In this document: one piece after another, positions 1 to 6,916 of the stretch | Layout of the letters: each line of letters starts with the position of its first letter | Numbering within the stretch: the first letter of the stretch is position 1 | NCBI RefSeq assembly: GCF_013328815.1 | Contig: NZ_JABUHN010000018.1 | Span: forward strand, 1-50,823 | Source of the DNA: Tabrizicola fusiformis | GTDB lineage: Bacteria > Pseudomonadota > Alphaproteobacteria > Rhodobacterales > Rhodobacteraceae | Reading direction: 5' to 3' | DNA length: 50,823 nucleotides | Translations under genes and position numbers: made by a program | The notes under the pieces: generated by a model | Seen by the model: the letters and a program-made list of their open reading frames with translations, nothing else | Told to the model about the DNA's origin: nothing | Databases searched by the model: none

Positions 1-69
1 TACGACCGCTGCCCGATCCTCTTCCTCTCCGCCTGCGCCCTCGCCGCGACTGTCATCTATTGGTTGTGA
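1..69 (+). CDS. C-terminal end of a membrane protein (partial)
   Basis: The window opens inside a reading frame whose last 22 residues (YDRCPILFLSACALAATVIYWL) form one hydrophobic stretch ending at TGA. A terminal transmembrane helix right before the stop, preceded by a short Y-D-R-type loop, resembles the last helix of many MFS transporters, but too little is visible to name the family. The gene is cut by the window edge and lies outside the tRNA-fMet repeats, so it belongs either to the chromosome or to a neighbouring integrated element. Confidence 0.4.
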   Translation, partial: YDRCPILFLSACALAATVIYWL

Positions 70-375
70 GTCCTGACCCTAGACTGCCCCGAACGAGTAG
101 TTCAGTTACAGTCTTGTCGCTACAGGTGCCCGCATTCTGGTAGGCATCGACATTTCCAAGAATTGAACCGCGTCGGGTTTGCGGGAGGCTGATCTTCGTT
201 GTGCAAACCGCTCGTGCCACGTCGTTCATCAAGTGTGACGAAAGCCAACCCGGGAAGAAGCTCGAGGCCCAATGAGCCGCCTTTCCTGTCTGTCTTTGCC
301 CGGTGCGGTTTTCGCGCGTTTCTGATCCTGCCCGCCTACTATCCCACTGGAATCGCATGCGGAATTCGTCCGTTT
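70..375. other. Non-coding stretch with a possible IS110-type transposase scrap
   Basis: About 300 bases without a convincing gene. In the + frame at 134-166 the peptide ILVGIDISKN followed by a stop resembles the conserved N-terminal D-x-S-K segment of IS110-family transposases (VGIDISK). Nothing before or after it extends the similarity, so it may be a small remnant or chance. No promoter or RNA gene was recognised. Confidence 0.25.
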
Positions 376-393
376 GTTGACCTATTGTTGACC
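376..393 (+). repeat. Double GTTGACC motif left of the left att copy (putative integrase arm site)
   Basis: Two GTTGACC copies (376-382 and 387-393) separated by four bases, so 11 bp start to start. The pair begins 86 bp left of the tRNA-fMet 3' end at 462. The same double motif occurs at 648 and at 50714, the latter 85 bp left of the right tRNA end. Fixed distance and helical-turn spacing fit arm-type binding sites of a tyrosine integrase. The function is inferred. Confidence 0.5.
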
Positions 394-412
394 TGGGATT
401 TTGAACGCAAGA

Positions 413-432
413 AGCCGCCTGTGAGGGCGGCT
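413..432 (-). terminator. Hairpin downstream of the left tRNA-fMet 3' end
   Basis: AGCCGCC (413-419) and GGCGGCT (426-432) form a 7-bp stem with a 6-base loop. It lies 30 bp beyond the 3' end of the tRNA-fMet fragment in its reading direction, the position where a tRNA terminator is expected. A comparable hairpin sits at 50749-50771 before the right tRNA copy. Confidence 0.5.
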
Positions 433-461
433 CTTAAGCGATTGAACTGTATAGTATAAGC

Positions 462-508
462 TGGTTGCGGGGGCAGGATTTGAACCTGCGGCCTTCAGGT
501 TATGAGCC
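462..508 (-). repeat. 3' fragment of tRNA-fMet (left attachment-site core)
   Basis: Read on the minus strand this is the 3' part of a CAU-anticodon tRNA: anticodon loop CTCATAA, 3' stem CCTGA, T-arm GCAGG-TTCAAAT-CCTGC, acceptor CCCCGCA, discriminator A and encoded CCA. The acceptor end CCCCGCA-A-CCA is typical of bacterial initiator tRNA, where A72 faces an unpaired C1. Similarity stops inside the anticodon stem: position 509 onward no longer pairs with CCTGA and the 5' half is absent. So this is a duplicated tRNA 3' end, as left by integration of a genetic element, and not a functional gene. The matching copy starts at 50799. Confidence 0.8.
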
Positions 509-802
509 GAACCTATTGATTTTTTTGACTCTTTTGTTTTCAGGGACTTAGTGGACAAGCCTTTGGAATGGCGGATTCTTTTGCGAACTCTCGACGTTTC
601 TCGCCGGATTTGGGCGGATCGACGTGCGCTCAGGAAGGCATTCGCGGGTTGACCAGACGTTGACAAGCGATGCTCATCAACTGTGATAGACCATCACCAC
701 GGTCGCATACACCGATCATGACGCGAAGGGCGGAAAGCTGACTCACGCAGTGTTGCCAGCCAGCGTCTGCCCAATTTCGTGTCAACGCAACAAATCGTGA
801 CG
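509..802. other. Non-coding left end of the island
   Basis: No gene is supported here. The stretch contains the remainder of the attachment region and the third double GTTGACC motif at 648-665. The minus-strand frame running through the tRNA fragment encodes only low-complexity basic peptide and is not considered real. Confidence 0.5.
648..665 (+). repeat. Double GTTGACM motif right of the left att copy (putative arm site)
   Basis: GTTGACC (648-654), AGAC, then GTTGACA (659-665), again with 11-bp start-to-start spacing. It lies 140 bp to the right of the att core. Together with the copy at 376 it brackets the core as P and P' arms would in an attP-like arrangement. Confidence 0.45.
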
Positions 803-1687
803 TTACGTGAGCCAAACCCCAACAAGGGTCACAGCGAGGCCCGCGAACATGACGAATGTGAGCGGCTCGCCGAACAGTGCCCATGCCCAAATCATCGTCA
901 CGGGCGGGCTGAGATAGATGGCCGCGCTGACCTTGGCGACGGGGAACAGCCGAAGACTTGTGTAATAGACGGCATAGGTCATGAAAGTGGCGATCAACAC
1001 CAGCCATGCCATGCCGATCGCAAAACTGGTTGTCATCGGTGGCGCAAGGCCATCGCCCGCAAGCAACGCGCTGACGCCGAACAGGAAAGCGCCGGTCAGT
1101 GTCTGGATGCACAGCGCCTGATACCAGGGCATGCGCAGTTCCTCGCGCCCTTTGTGCAGGACCGACGCCAGCGCGAAGATCAGCATCGACGCCACGGTCA
1201 GGCCGTAGGCCCAAAGCGGCGCTGTTCCGAAGGTCAAGCTGTGGAACGACACGATCACCACCCCAACAACGGCGATCGCGGTTCCGACCCATTGCCGCCC
1301 TGACAGACGCTCGCCCAGCACCGGCTGCGACAGGGCCGCAATCGCTAGCGGCAGGAGGTCCGAGATCAGCGCGACCAGCCCTGTCGGAACACGCTGCTCA
1401 ATGGCAAGGGCAAAACCGCCAAGGTAGAGAAACACCGAAAGCACCCCGAACGCCATCTGGAACCCGATGGCGCGCAAGCGAAGCCTCGGTCCGAAACACA
1501 GGGCGAAGGGCAGCAGGATCAGACCCGACAGAAACGTGCGCCAGAACAGGAGCAGAAAGACGCTGGCCTCTTCATTTGCAAAACGAATGCCGACAAAGCC
1601 TGAACTCCAACCGATCACCAGTAATGTCGCCATCACCGGCCACAGGAGGGGGTGCAGGGTCGGAGACGAGGTGCTCAGGGTGGTCAT
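803..1687 (-). CDS. EamA-family (DMT superfamily) exporter
   Basis: A 294-residue inner-membrane protein, the usual length for ten-helix EamA/RhaT-type transporters. Hydrophobic segments alternate through the whole chain. The family's two repeats are visible: an N-terminal half with 'GWSSGFVGIRFA' and a C-terminal half ending 'LSPPVTMIWAWALFGEPLT', the typical proline plus glutamate signature before the last helices. Members export amino acids, metabolites or drugs; the substrate here cannot be told. It is divergent from a LysR regulator at 1850 with a 162-bp shared promoter region, the common arrangement for an exporter under the control of its neighbour. It lies between the att copy and the prophage integrase, so it is cargo or captured host DNA. 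Confidence 0.85.
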   Translation of the reverse strand: MTTLSTSSPTLHPLLWPVMATLLVIGWSSGFVGIRFANEEASVFLLLFWRTFLSGLILLPFALCFGPRLRLRAIGFQMAFGVLSVFLYLGGFALAIEQRVPTGLVALISDLLPLAIAALSQPVLGERLSGRQWVGTAIAVVGVVIVSFHSLTFGTAPLWAYGLTVASMLIFALASVLHKGREELRMPWYQALCIQTLTGAFLFGVSALLAGDGLAPPMTTSFAIGMAWLVLIATFMTYAVYYTSLRLFPVAKVSAAIYLSPPVTMIWAWALFGEPLTFVMFAGLAVTLVGVWLT

Positions 1688-1744
1688 TCCGGTCTTTCCG
1701 TTCGGTTGCCTAACTGGAATACGCGGAGCGCCGGGATTGTTGGT

Positions 1745-1781
1745 ATGACAAATTTCGATGAAGCAATGAAAGTTATGTCAT
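1745..1781. promoter_or_regulatory. Inverted repeat in the EamA/LysR divergent promoter
   Basis: ATGACA (1745-1750) and TGTCAT (1776-1781) form an inverted repeat around an AT-rich centre between two divergent genes. LysR-type regulators usually bind such partly dyadic AT-rich sites in exactly this position. Assignment is inferred from context. Confidence 0.35.
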
Positions 1782-1849
1782 TCATGTAATGAGGATTTGC
1801 CGTCTTTTAGCTTTTCTGTCACCTTTTGGGCAGAAACACGGGAAGCCGC

Positions 1850-2740
1850 ATGTCTGATCTGTCCACCCGCCGCCTTGACATCGATGCCTTGCGGGCGCTG
1901 CGTGCGATCCAGCAGCACGGGGGCGTGACCCGCGCCGCCGAGGCACTTGGGCTGACTCAATCCGCCGTCAGCCATAAGGTGAAGCGGTTGGAGACCAGCC
2001 TCGATTGCGACCTTCTGAACCGTCGCGCTGGCGCGCCGATGTTCACCGGCGCAGGACAGGACCTTCTAGACTACGCCGCCCGCATCCTAGGCCTGCATGA
2101 CGAAGCGCTTCTCAGCCTCACCAAGACCGATCTTGCCGGTCGCATTCAACTGGGCCTCACCGAGGACACCACCTGCACGGATCTGTCGCGCATCCTTGGT
2201 CGTTTCCACCGTCTGCATCCGCAGGTCTCGGTGCGGACCAAGGTCAGGATGAGCGTCGTCCTGCGCGGCATGTTGGACAGGGGTGAGCTGGACGCCGCCA
2301 TCGTCCAGATCTTCGCGCATGAAGTGCGACCAACCGATGTGGTCTTGTTCCGTGAAGGACTGCACTGGGTGAAGCTTGCGGGATCGCCCCTTCCGGTTGA
2401 CGGTCCGATCCCGTTCCTGTCCTTCGATGACGACTGCTTTTACCGCCATTGGGCATTGGACATTGGACAGGACGATGGTGCGCTTCTGGAAACCGTGTTC
2501 GAGTGTTCCAGCGCCGCGGGGATCGTGGCGGGTGTTCTCGCGGGCCTTGGCGTGGCGCTGCTGAGTGATCGTCACATCCGGCCGGAAATGGAGATCATCC
2601 GTTCACGCCTTCCTCCGCCGCCCGACCTTGCCTACGTCGTCCGCCGCGCCCGCAAGGCCCGCAATCCAGCCCTCGACAGTCTGATTGCCGAGGTGGAAGC
2701 GGAGGTCAGCCGGTACGGTGGGCTATCGCTTGTGGTGTGA
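1850..2740 (+). CDS. LysR-family transcriptional regulator
   Basis: Protein of 296 residues with the LysR layout: N-terminal winged helix-turn-helix (about residues 5-65, with the recognition segment 'RAAEALGLTQSAVSHKVKRLE') and a C-terminal periplasmic-binding-like effector domain from about residue 90. The ATG at 1850 is preferred over a TTG eight codons upstream because GGGAAG precedes it at good spacing and the protein then starts close to the HTH as usual. Divergent to the EamA exporter, which it probably controls in response to the exporter's substrate. The coinducer is unknown. Confidence 0.88.
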   Translation: MSDLSTRRLDIDALRALRAIQQHGGVTRAAEALGLTQSAVSHKVKRLETSLDCDLLNRRAGAPMFTGAGQDLLDYAARILGLHDEALLSLTKTDLAGRIQLGLTEDTTCTDLSRILGRFHRLHPQVSVRTKVRMSVVLRGMLDRGELDAAIVQIFAHEVRPTDVVLFREGLHWVKLAGSPLPVDGPIPFLSFDDDCFYRHWALDIGQDDGALLETVFECSSAAGIVAGVLAGLGVALLSDRHIRPEMEIIRSRLPPPPDLAYVVRRARKARNPALDSLIAEVEAEVSRYGGLSLVV

Positions 2741-2833
2741 CGCCTGCAGACGACGCAGCGGCAACCTTTTACCCAGAAGCGGGCGCAGCTAACGGTTGCC
2801 TGGAACGCCTGCAAAGGGCCGAAAGCCCCTCCC

Positions 2834-3274
2834 CTACCCCTTCGGCGTCACATCCTTCATGCCTTTTTGCAGCAACAGCGCCACCTGTTCTGCGGTGAAC
2901 TTGAACCCCTGGCCGTCCGGGATTCGCTCGGCTGACACCGGGTACTTCGGGCGGCGGGGGTCGATGCCGGTGATGCGGAACTGCTCGCGCCCGGTGCTGA
3001 ACAGGCGGCCGTAGTCGGCGGGGGAAAGCCCGAAGGCCTCAGCCAGCGCCTCGAACCGCAGCCGCTCGGGGTCGAGGGCTGTGCCATCTGGCAGTGGAAT
3101 CGAGATGCGGAACGTGGCATCGAACCCCCAGCGCAGGTCGACACCGGTGATGTCGCGCGGCTCGACAACCAGGCCATGACGAGCGGCGACGGCTTCGCAG
3201 GCCTTCAGCATCTCGGCTTGCAGGCGCTGACACAGCACGGGCGTCAGGTTTCTCGGGGGCTTGGCGCTGGGCAT
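2834..3274 (-). CDS. Conserved hypothetical phage-type protein
   Basis: Predicted 146-residue soluble protein with no motif I can name. The N-terminus is basic (residues 1-20), the middle has a beta-rich pattern ('DLRWGFDATFRISIPLPDG'), and the C-terminal part ('GFKFTAEQVALLLQKGMKDVTPKG') looks helical. Codon usage is like the neighbours. It is transcribed away from the integrase gene and shares a 263-bp upstream region with it, a typical place for small prophage accessory or regulatory genes. Function unknown. Confidence 0.6.
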   Translation of the reverse strand: MPSAKPPRNLTPVLCQRLQAEMLKACEAVAARHGLVVEPRDITGVDLRWGFDATFRISIPLPDGTALDPERLRFEALAEAFGLSPADYGRLFSTGREQFRITGIDPRRPKYPVSAERIPDGQGFKFTAEQVALLLQKGMKDVTPKG

Positions 3275-3441
3275 GGCAGTTTCGGGATAGGGGCGTTCCG
3301 ACAGGATTACCTCATGCGCAGATCCCGATCAAACCATCGGCGAAGATGGTGGAGTGCGTCCGTCTTTTCCCAACCCCGCGCACTGGGCCAAGTCGCGTAA
3401 CACCTTGTTTTTCCTTTCCGGAATTTTCCCCCGGCATCCAG

Positions 3442-3468
3442 TTCCACCTTCCGCCTGTATTCCGGTCC
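3442..3468 (+). repeat. 27-bp direct repeat, copy 1, upstream of the integrase
   Basis: TTCCACCTTCCGCCTGT followed by one variable base and TTCCGGTCC. The same 27 bases with a single mismatch occur at 5952-5978. Copy 1 ends 69 bases before the integrase start codon; copy 2 ends 61 bases before the preferred AlpA-like start. A shared promoter or operator element of the prophage is likely. Confidence 0.5.
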
Positions 3469-3537
3469 CTGCCCCGTGGTCCGACTTGATAGTGGCGCGG
3501 GTCTACGCCTGTGTCGTCAGGCAAGGAGGCGGAATGG

Positions 3538-4809
3538 ATGGTCAAGAGACTGAAACTGAATGAGAAAACCCTGCGCGAGGCGGAGCCGAAGCCCGGCGTC
3601 AGCTATCAGATCTTCGACACGGAGGTGATCGGCTTCGCGGCCCGGGTTCAGGCCTCGGGTGCGCGGACCTTCACCATCGACTACCGGCACGCCGGGCGGC
3701 AGCGGCGGATGACCATCGGGCGCTGGCCGGAGTGGAGTGTCACGGCCGCACGCGAACGCGCCAAGGAACTGCGCCGCTCCATCGACGAGGGGCAGGATCC
3801 TTTGGCGGCGCGCGACGAATGGCGCGGGGCCCCTCGGATCACGGACATGATCGATCGCTACATCGCCGAGCATCTGCCGAAACTCGCCAAGACCAATGCG
3901 GGCGACCAGGTGTCGATGTTGAAGAAGATGGTCGAACCGGCCTGGGGCAACCGGCTGGTGACGGAGATCACCAAGTCCGACGTCGCGAAGTTCCTCGATT
4001 TCGTGGCCGAGGGGCGGCCTCGCCCCTGCAAGGCGAAGCCCAACAACCGGGCCCGTAAGTTGCAGGGTCACAAGCCCACCCCGATCCGCGCCAACCGCAT
4101 GGGCGAGGTGCTGCGCAAGATGTTCACGCTGGCGATGGAGTGGGAATGGCGGACGGACAACCCGGCGCAGGGGTTCCACCGGCGCATCGAACATGCCCGC
4201 GAACGGTTTCTGTCGCCCGAAGAGCTGACCCGGCTGGCGGCCGTGCTCGATGCCGCCGAGGATCAGCGCGCCGCGGCGATCATCCGGATGTGCATGCTGA
4301 CCGGCGCCCGGGTGGGCGAGGTCCGGACGGCCCGGTTCGAACAGTTCAACCTCGACTACGCCATCTGGTCGAAACCCGCCTCGACCACCAAGCAGCGCAA
4401 GATCCACCGCGTGCCGATCTCGCAGGACGTGGCGGCCATCGTGCGGCTGCGCCAGCAGGCGGTGCCGAGCGGGAACCCGTGGCTGTTCCCCGGCGACACC
4501 GTCGGCCAGCCCGTGCGGGAAATCCGCCGCTTCTGGGCCAAAGTGCAGAAGGACGCCGGGCTGGCCGACGTCCGCATCCATGACCTTCGCCACACCTTCG
4601 CCTCGCTCTTGGTCAGCGGCGGCGCATCGCTGGAAATGATCGGCAAGCTCTTGGGCCACAGCCAGATGCAGACCACTCAGCGCTACGCACACCTGATGGA
4701 TTCGCCCCTGCGCGCGGGCGTCGACACGGTGGCCAGCCTCCTGCGCCCGCGGCCACGCCTTGTGCATGACGCGGCACAGGACGGAGCCGACCTGCCGAAG
4801 TCGGCCTGA
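3538..4809 (+). CDS. int: Tyrosine integrase of prophage/P4 type
   Basis: Site-specific recombinase of 423 residues. The N-terminal part (about 1-95) is the DUF4102-like arm-binding domain with 'GFAARVQASGARTFTIDYR' and 'MTIGRWPEWSVTAARERAKEL'; a SAM-like core-binding domain follows (about 100-205). The catalytic domain shows R258 (TGARVGEV), H348 and R351 (HDLRHTF), H374 (LGHS) and nucleophile Y383 (TTQRYAHL), so all the main active-site residues are present. Start chosen at 3538 because AAGGAGG at 3523-3529 lies 8 bases upstream. Integrases of this domain type commonly act on tRNA genes, which makes it the best candidate for the tRNA-fMet repeats, though about 3 kb of other DNA lies between it and the left repeat. 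Confidence 0.93.
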   Translation: MVKRLKLNEKTLREAEPKPGVSYQIFDTEVIGFAARVQASGARTFTIDYRHAGRQRRMTIGRWPEWSVTAARERAKELRRSIDEGQDPLAARDEWRGAPRITDMIDRYIAEHLPKLAKTNAGDQVSMLKKMVEPAWGNRLVTEITKSDVAKFLDFVAEGRPRPCKAKPNNRARKLQGHKPTPIRANRMGEVLRKMFTLAMEWEWRTDNPAQGFHRRIEHARERFLSPEELTRLAAVLDAAEDQRAAAIIRMCMLTGARVGEVRTARFEQFNLDYAIWSKPASTTKQRKIHRVPISQDVAAIVRLRQQAVPSGNPWLFPGDTVGQPVREIRRFWAKVQKDAGLADVRIHDLRHTFASLLVSGGASLEMIGKLLGHSQMQTTQRYAHLMDSPLRAGVDTVASLLRPRPRLVHDAAQDGADLPKSA

Positions 4810-4812
4810 GCA

Positions 4813-5436
4813 TCAGATCGGCTCCTCGCCGCGCAACTTGCTCCAGAGCGAGGTCAGCCGCTTGCGGATGGTGCTTTCATCGGGGACCTCCCCGGACTTC
4901 GAGTTCTGCACGAACCAGTCCTGCACCAATGAGACCAGCGCGGTCTTGGTTTCTGGAAGCCCCTTCTCGTGGGCGAACCAGAACAGCCACGCATACATCG
5001 CATCCCAGTCGTAGCGCGGCGTGGCACCGATGGTGGAAACCAGACGCGGCAGCAATTCCCGCTCGTCCTCGAACTGATGCAGATTTCCGGCATCCACCAG
5101 CAGGTCGAAGGACCGGACCAGCAGGCCCTCGGCCGGGTCCGTGATCGCCAGCCAGGTCGTCGCCCCAAGGGGCATGACACGCTTGAGGCGCGCATGCTCG
5201 TCGCTCGGGCCGATCCTTCGAAACAATCCCATGAATTCGGCCATCGGCACCTGCACCATTCCTGCGACGGTTTCCGCTCCGCAGAGCACCGGGGGAATGC
5301 CGGTCACAACGTTCAGGTGCCCCGCCGCCGCCCAGCCCGCGACGTCGGCCGGATGACGGTTCCAGCGAAAGGCCAGCTCATAGATCGAATGGAAGGCAAC
5401 AGGCGGCAGAGGCATCGGGAAACGCCTTTCAGACAT
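4813..5436 (-). CDS. Hypothetical protein convergent with the integrase
   Basis: A 207-residue protein with no recognised domain. The start at 5436 (MSERRF) is preferred over one ten codons upstream because a GAAGGA-type ribosome site precedes it. The sequence has an N-terminal 'YELAFRWNRHPADVAGWAAAGHL' segment reminiscent of a small helix-turn-helix of the MerR/excisionase sort, and a Trp-rich stretch 'YDWDAMYAWLFWFAHEKGLP' near residue 150. Its stop is three bases from the integrase stop (convergent), and its promoter faces the prophage control region at 5450-6040. A role in prophage regulation is possible but not shown. Confidence 0.6.
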   Translation of the reverse strand: MSERRFPMPLPPVAFHSIYELAFRWNRHPADVAGWAAAGHLNVVTGIPPVLCGAETVAGMVQVPMAEFMGLFRRIGPSDEHARLKRVMPLGATTWLAITDPAEGLLVRSFDLLVDAGNLHQFEDERELLPRLVSTIGATPRYDWDAMYAWLFWFAHEKGLPETKTALVSLVQDWFVQNSKSGEVPDESTIRKRLTSLWSKLRGEEPI

Positions 5437-5667
5437 GCGGCATCCTTCGGCCAGGGCCGTCGGCATGCAGGTTACAAATGACCCGCCGTGCCGAGCACGT
5501 GGGCAGACTGGGGTTCAGAGCACGTCGTCGAGGAAAACCGCCTGTAGGCCAGAGGCACACCGTGACCGGCGCGCACATCCGACTGTGTTCGTCTTTTCGA
5601 TTCTTATGGACTGCTCAACCATGAATCTATGCATCCGGAAGGCGAGCACGCAACCACAATCCTGTGC

Positions 5668-5682
5668 TGTTCGTCACGAACA
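5668..5682. promoter_or_regulatory. 15-bp palindrome (operator candidate)
   Basis: TGTTCGT-C-ACGAACA is a perfect 7-bp dyad around one central base. The half-site TGTTCGTC also occurs near 5585. Odd-length dyads of this kind are typical phage repressor sites. It is not the GTTC-N7-GTTC SOS box, since the second half is inverted. Confidence 0.4.
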
Positions 5683-5723
5683 AAGAAAGAACCTGTGGAT
5701 ATCGTCGAGTGCCTGCGGAACCC

Positions 5724-5755
5724 GACCGGAACGACCTATTCCGGTCGTTCCGGTC
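5724..5755. promoter_or_regulatory. 13-bp inverted repeat in the control region
   Basis: GACCGGAACGACC (5724-5736) and its exact complement GGTCGTTCCGGTC (5743-5755), separated by TATTCC. It could be a hairpin in RNA or a dimer-binding operator. The core TTCCGGTC also closes the 27-bp repeats at 3442 and 5952. No run of T follows, so a simple intrinsic terminator is less likely. Confidence 0.45.
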
Positions 5756-5951
5756 CCCTCGGAAGCGCCGAATCCGTCCGAAGGCCGGTCAAAGCGCCCT
5801 CCCCGGAGAGAGCGGTGACGCTGGTGCATGGATCGCCGCCCGGAACCGCCTCAGATGACGGCCGCGGAGGCGTTTGCCTGGGGTGGCTCCGACTCACAGA
5901 ATCCAGAAAAGTCCAATGAAACAAGGGGTGGAATAGGTCGGAGGACTGCAA

Positions 5952-5978
5952 TTCCACCTTCCGCCTGTCTTCCGGTCC
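5952..5978 (+). repeat. 27-bp direct repeat, copy 2, upstream of the early operon
   Basis: Matches 3442-3468 at 26 of 27 positions. It lies upstream of the AlpA-like gene at a distance similar to that of copy 1 from the integrase. Confidence 0.5.
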
Positions 5979-6039
5979 TCGCGCTCTGCTTCGCTGACCC
6001 GGCCCCCGCCAGAGGTGCGAAAGGCGAATGGAGCAGCCC

Positions 6040-6288
6040 ATGAAGGACATTCAGACCGATCTTGACGAGGACATTCCCGACTTGCTGTCCGACTGGATCA
6101 GCCGGGAGCAGCTGGCCCGGGCGCTGGGCCTGACGGCCGACACGCTGTCCCGGTGGGAAGCCCGCCGCCAGGGGCCGCCCTGCACACGCATAGGTCGCAA
6201 GACCTTCTATCGCCGCGCCGCCATTCAGGAATGGATCCGCGCGCAGGAACAGGCCCATCCGGTGCGCAAGACGCGGGGGCGGTCATGA
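6040..6288 (+). CDS. AlpA/excisionase-like HTH regulator
   Basis: Small DNA-binding protein of 82 residues. Residues 18-60 ('WISREQLARALGLTADTLSRWEARRQGPPCTRIGRKTFYRRAAIQEWI') fit the HTH_17/MerR-like fold of AlpA and phage excisionase proteins, with the conserved 'GPP-x-x-x-G-x-x-x-xY/F' turn. ATG 6040 is preferred because GGAG lies 6 bases before it; an in-frame ATG at 6028 would add four residues. First gene of a tightly packed rightward operon (each gene overlaps the next by 4 bp). It is preceded by the 27-bp repeat that also precedes the integrase, which suggests joint control of integration/excision and early genes. Confidence 0.8.
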   Translation: MKDIQTDLDEDIPDLLSDWISREQLARALGLTADTLSRWEARRQGPPCTRIGRKTFYRRAAIQEWIRAQEQAHPVRKTRGRS

Positions 6289-6524
6289 CCATCCAGCCCC
6301 GCACACCCGCCTGGCCCGCCGACCGCGTGGCCGAGGCCCGCGCCGTCATGGCCGATGTCGCACATCACAGCGATCTCCTGATCCGGCTCGCCTGCAACGT
6401 GCTGGTCCAGCATGGCGAGACCTCGTCCGAGCGGGCCGAGGCGCAGCGCCTGCTGGTGGTGATCGAAGCGCGGCGACCGGTCAGCCGCGCCCAGCGCGAG
6501 GATCAGGGGAGGGCCGCGCGATGA
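6285..6524 (+). CDS. Small hypothetical protein of the early operon
   Basis: Only 79 residues, largely helical, rich in Ala and Arg, no known motif. ATG overlaps the stop of the AlpA-like gene (ATGA) and the gene ends in the start of the VRR-NUC gene, so it is translated as part of the operon. Position, size and composition match small phage early proteins of unknown role. Confidence 0.6.
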   Translation: MTIQPRTPAWPADRVAEARAVMADVAHHSDLLIRLACNVLVQHGETSSERAEAQRLLVVIEARRPVSRAQREDQGRAAR

Positions 6525-6916
6525 TGCGCCGTGGCACCCCCGAGGCCGATTTGCAGCGTACCGTCGTCCAAGCGCTGCGCATCGCCCTGCCCCGCACCGC
6601 CATCATCCATCACTGCGCCAACGAGGTCACCGAGTCCGGGCCCCGCGGGGCCAAGCGCCAGGCGATCCTCGTCGGCATGGGCGTCCATGCCGGGTTCGCC
6701 GATCTGATGGTCCTGTGCGATGGGCGCGTCCTGTTCCTCGAGTTGAAGGCTCCGAAGGGGCGGCTGCGGCCGGAGCAGGAGGCATTTCGCGATGCCGTCC
6801 GGGCGCAGGGTTTTGGCTGGGCGCTGGTCCGCAGTCTCGACGATGCGCTGGGCGCGCTGGCCGATTACGGCTTCACCACGCGCATCGCCGCTGCCCCACG
6901 GAGGCCCGCGCCATGA
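6521..6916 (+). CDS. VRR-NUC domain nuclease
   Basis: A 131-residue single-domain nuclease of the VRR-NUC branch of PD-(D/E)XK enzymes. The signature is clear in residues 50-85: 'GMGVHAGFADLMVLCDG-RVLFLELKAPKGRLRPEQ', giving the catalytic G-x-x-D (FADL) and E-x-K (ELKAPKG) set followed by the Q motif. Stand-alone VRR-NUC proteins are common in phage replication modules, where they are thought to cut structured DNA such as junctions. Overlaps both neighbours by 4 bp. Confidence 0.88.
   Translation: MMRRGTPEADLQRTVVQALRIALPRTAIIHHCANEVTESGPRGAKRQAILVGMGVHAGFADLMVLCDGRVLFLELKAPKGRLRPEQEAFRDAVRAQGFGWALVRSLDDALGALADYGFTTRIAAAPRRPAP

Larger units (their letters stand above)
5437..6027. other. Prophage control region without a supported gene
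   Basis: About 590 bases between a leftward gene and the rightward early operon. Reading frames here have no family resemblance. The stretch holds a 15-bp palindrome (5668-5682), a 13-bp inverted repeat (5724-5755) and the second copy of the 27-bp repeat (5952-5978). This is the place where a lysogeny repressor would be expected to act, but no complete repressor gene is visible beside it. Confidence 0.5.

Noticed and set aside
382-666. Minus-strand 94-residue frame through the left att region
   Set aside because: It translates tRNA and non-coding att sequence (SNPAPAT is the tRNA T-arm) and has no family resemblance.
3517-4767. Long minus-strand open frame opposite the integrase
   Set aside because: It is the reverse of a clear integrase gene in high-GC DNA; its sequence is low-complexity and rich in Arg, Gly and His.
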